Assembly (NCBI GenBank): GCA_963750915.1
Contig: CAVVSF010000007.1
Location: forward strand, 124,001 to 188,000
Source: DATBJJ01 sp963750915
GTDB lineage: Bacteria > Acidobacteriota > Vicinamibacteria > Vicinamibacterales > 2-12-FULL-66-21
Direction: 5' to 3'
Length of the DNA: 64,000 bases
This document shows positions 63,373 to 64,000 of this stretch, one piece after another (the stretch's first letter is position 1; the number at the start of each line of letters is the position of its first letter). The position numbers and the translations under genes are program-made. Below the pieces are notes generated by a model. The model worked only from the letters and a program-made list of their open reading frames with translations, did no database searches and was not told the origin of the DNA.

Positions 63373-64000
63373 ATGAATACGTCTGGTGCCGGTGCGTTGA
63401 TGCTCGGAACCCTGCTCCTTGCAGTCGGATGCGAAAGCCAGCCGAACACAGTGACTGCGCCGTCTACGTCCGGCCCAGCCACGCAGCCGCCACCGCCGCA
63501 ACCGCTACCACCCGCAACTAACTTCGAAGTCACCGGCGTCGTCACGAGCGAACAGGGTGTTCCAGTCGCCGGCGCAGTGGTCACGATGGCGAACGGTCCC
63601 TACTCGTCTTGGCCATCGACCGTCTCTGACGGGTCGGGAGGATACCGGATCGCTTTTTCGGCGACTTCTACTGGAAGTGGGTTTGTCGCGCGAGCCCAGG
63701 TGATTGCGGAAGGGTACGAGCTGTATTGGCGTAGCTTGTTTACGAACAGCTTCGCGAACAATAACGTCGAGAGCTTTCGGCTGTACCCCGTCAAGCGGGT
63801 CACGGCCGGAGATTCGTCTGTGGTGGCGTTTCCATCCGACGTCGGAGAGTGTACCGGCTGGGTGGCCCGAAGGTGCGGCATCATGCGCGTGACGATCCCG
63901 AGTACTGGAATACTGACCGTGGAGGTGACGCCGACGGAGTCATCTGCACGACAGCCCACCCTCGAGATCTGCTGCGTCTCGGGCAACGAGATTTACGGCA
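63373..64000 (+). CDS. Lipoprotein with carboxypeptidase-regulatory-like domain (partial, runs off window)
   Basis: 209 codons open to the window end. A lipobox (LLLAVGC) near residue 19 implies lipid anchoring. A Thr/Pro-rich linker (APSTSGPATQPPPPQPLPP) precedes a CarboxypepD_reg/Ig-like fold: VTGVVTSEQGVPVAGAVVTM, then DGSGGYRIAF. AGAAGG precedes the ATG. Surface or outer-membrane lipoprotein; the C-terminal part is not visible. Confidence 0.75.
   Translation, partial: MNTSGAGALMLGTLLLAVGCESQPNTVTAPSTSGPATQPPPPQPLPPATNFEVTGVVTSEQGVPVAGAVVTMANGPYSSWPSTVSDGSGGYRIAFSATSTGSGFVARAQVIAEGYELYWRSLFTNSFANNNVESFRLYPVKRVTAGDSSVVAFPSDVGECTGWVARRCGIMRVTIPSTGILTVEVTPTESSARQPTLEICCVSGNEIYG

Overview
The window is a GC-rich bacterial chromosome segment with long co-directional operons joined by ATGA or TGATG stop/start overlaps. 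The gene mix (aa3-type oxidase, many small c-type cytochromes, winged-helix and PadR regulators, a vanadium haloperoxidase, DUF4157 proteins) suggests a soil or subsurface bacterium, perhaps Acidobacteriota of the Vicinamibacteria type. That placement is inference; there is no rRNA or marker gene here. No tRNA, rRNA or CRISPR array was seen.

Layout. (1) 1-4125, plus strand: a cytochrome c oxidase operon in the order ctaD-ctaE-subunit IV-two small membrane proteins-ctaC. (2) 4118-14754, minus strand: a convergent redox operon running from a CydA-like quinol oxidase subunit through three c-type cytochromes (one fused to an ethylbenzene-dehydrogenase-like heme domain), a universal stress protein carrying three PCP_red domains, a GNAT enzyme, an Mrp/NBP35 ATPase, a zinc-ribbon/PCP_red protein and a radical SAM-SPASM-PCP_red protein. 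(3) 14755-21180: mixed genes and debris, including a stress/SnoaL-like protein, an attC-like site, a PadR remnant, a winged-helix/methyltransferase fusion and a haloperoxidase. (4) 21035-60702: an extracellular contractile injection system (eCIS). Its structural operon runs on the minus strand from the sheath (49080) to a DUF6519 protein (28209). It is flanked by cargo-like proteins with DUF4157 (eCIS core) domains and preceded by a phospho-signalling block (Ser/Thr kinase, two FHA proteins, a PP2C-type phosphatase). (5) 60703-64000: an internally deleted IS256-type element, an IS3-group element abutting it, a tyrosine-recombinase remnant, and the start of a secreted lipoprotein running off the end.

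How the parts work together. The eCIS operon encodes sheath, one inner tube protein, hub/tube adaptors, a hub split into two proteins, a PAAR-like tip, a gp25-like protein, two large baseplate wedge proteins, a terminator-type DUF4255 protein and an AAA+ ATPase. A tape measure and tail fibre were not recognised. The DUF4157 proteins are the likely cargo; they carry varied C-terminal modules (HExxH protease-like, M23 peptidase, possible L,D-transpeptidase, helical/possible nuclease). Kinase, FHA and PP2C genes next to the sheath suggest phosphorylation control, by analogy with the type VI secretion threonine-phosphorylation pathway.

Data quality: single-base frame breaks interrupt otherwise well conserved genes (ctaD, subunit IV, the radical SAM gene, the zinc-ribbon gene, the sheath, PP2C, and a compensated pair at C-runs in the 995-aa cargo). 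They look more like uncorrected sequencing indels than gene decay, so the broken genes are annotated as whole genes with frameshifts.
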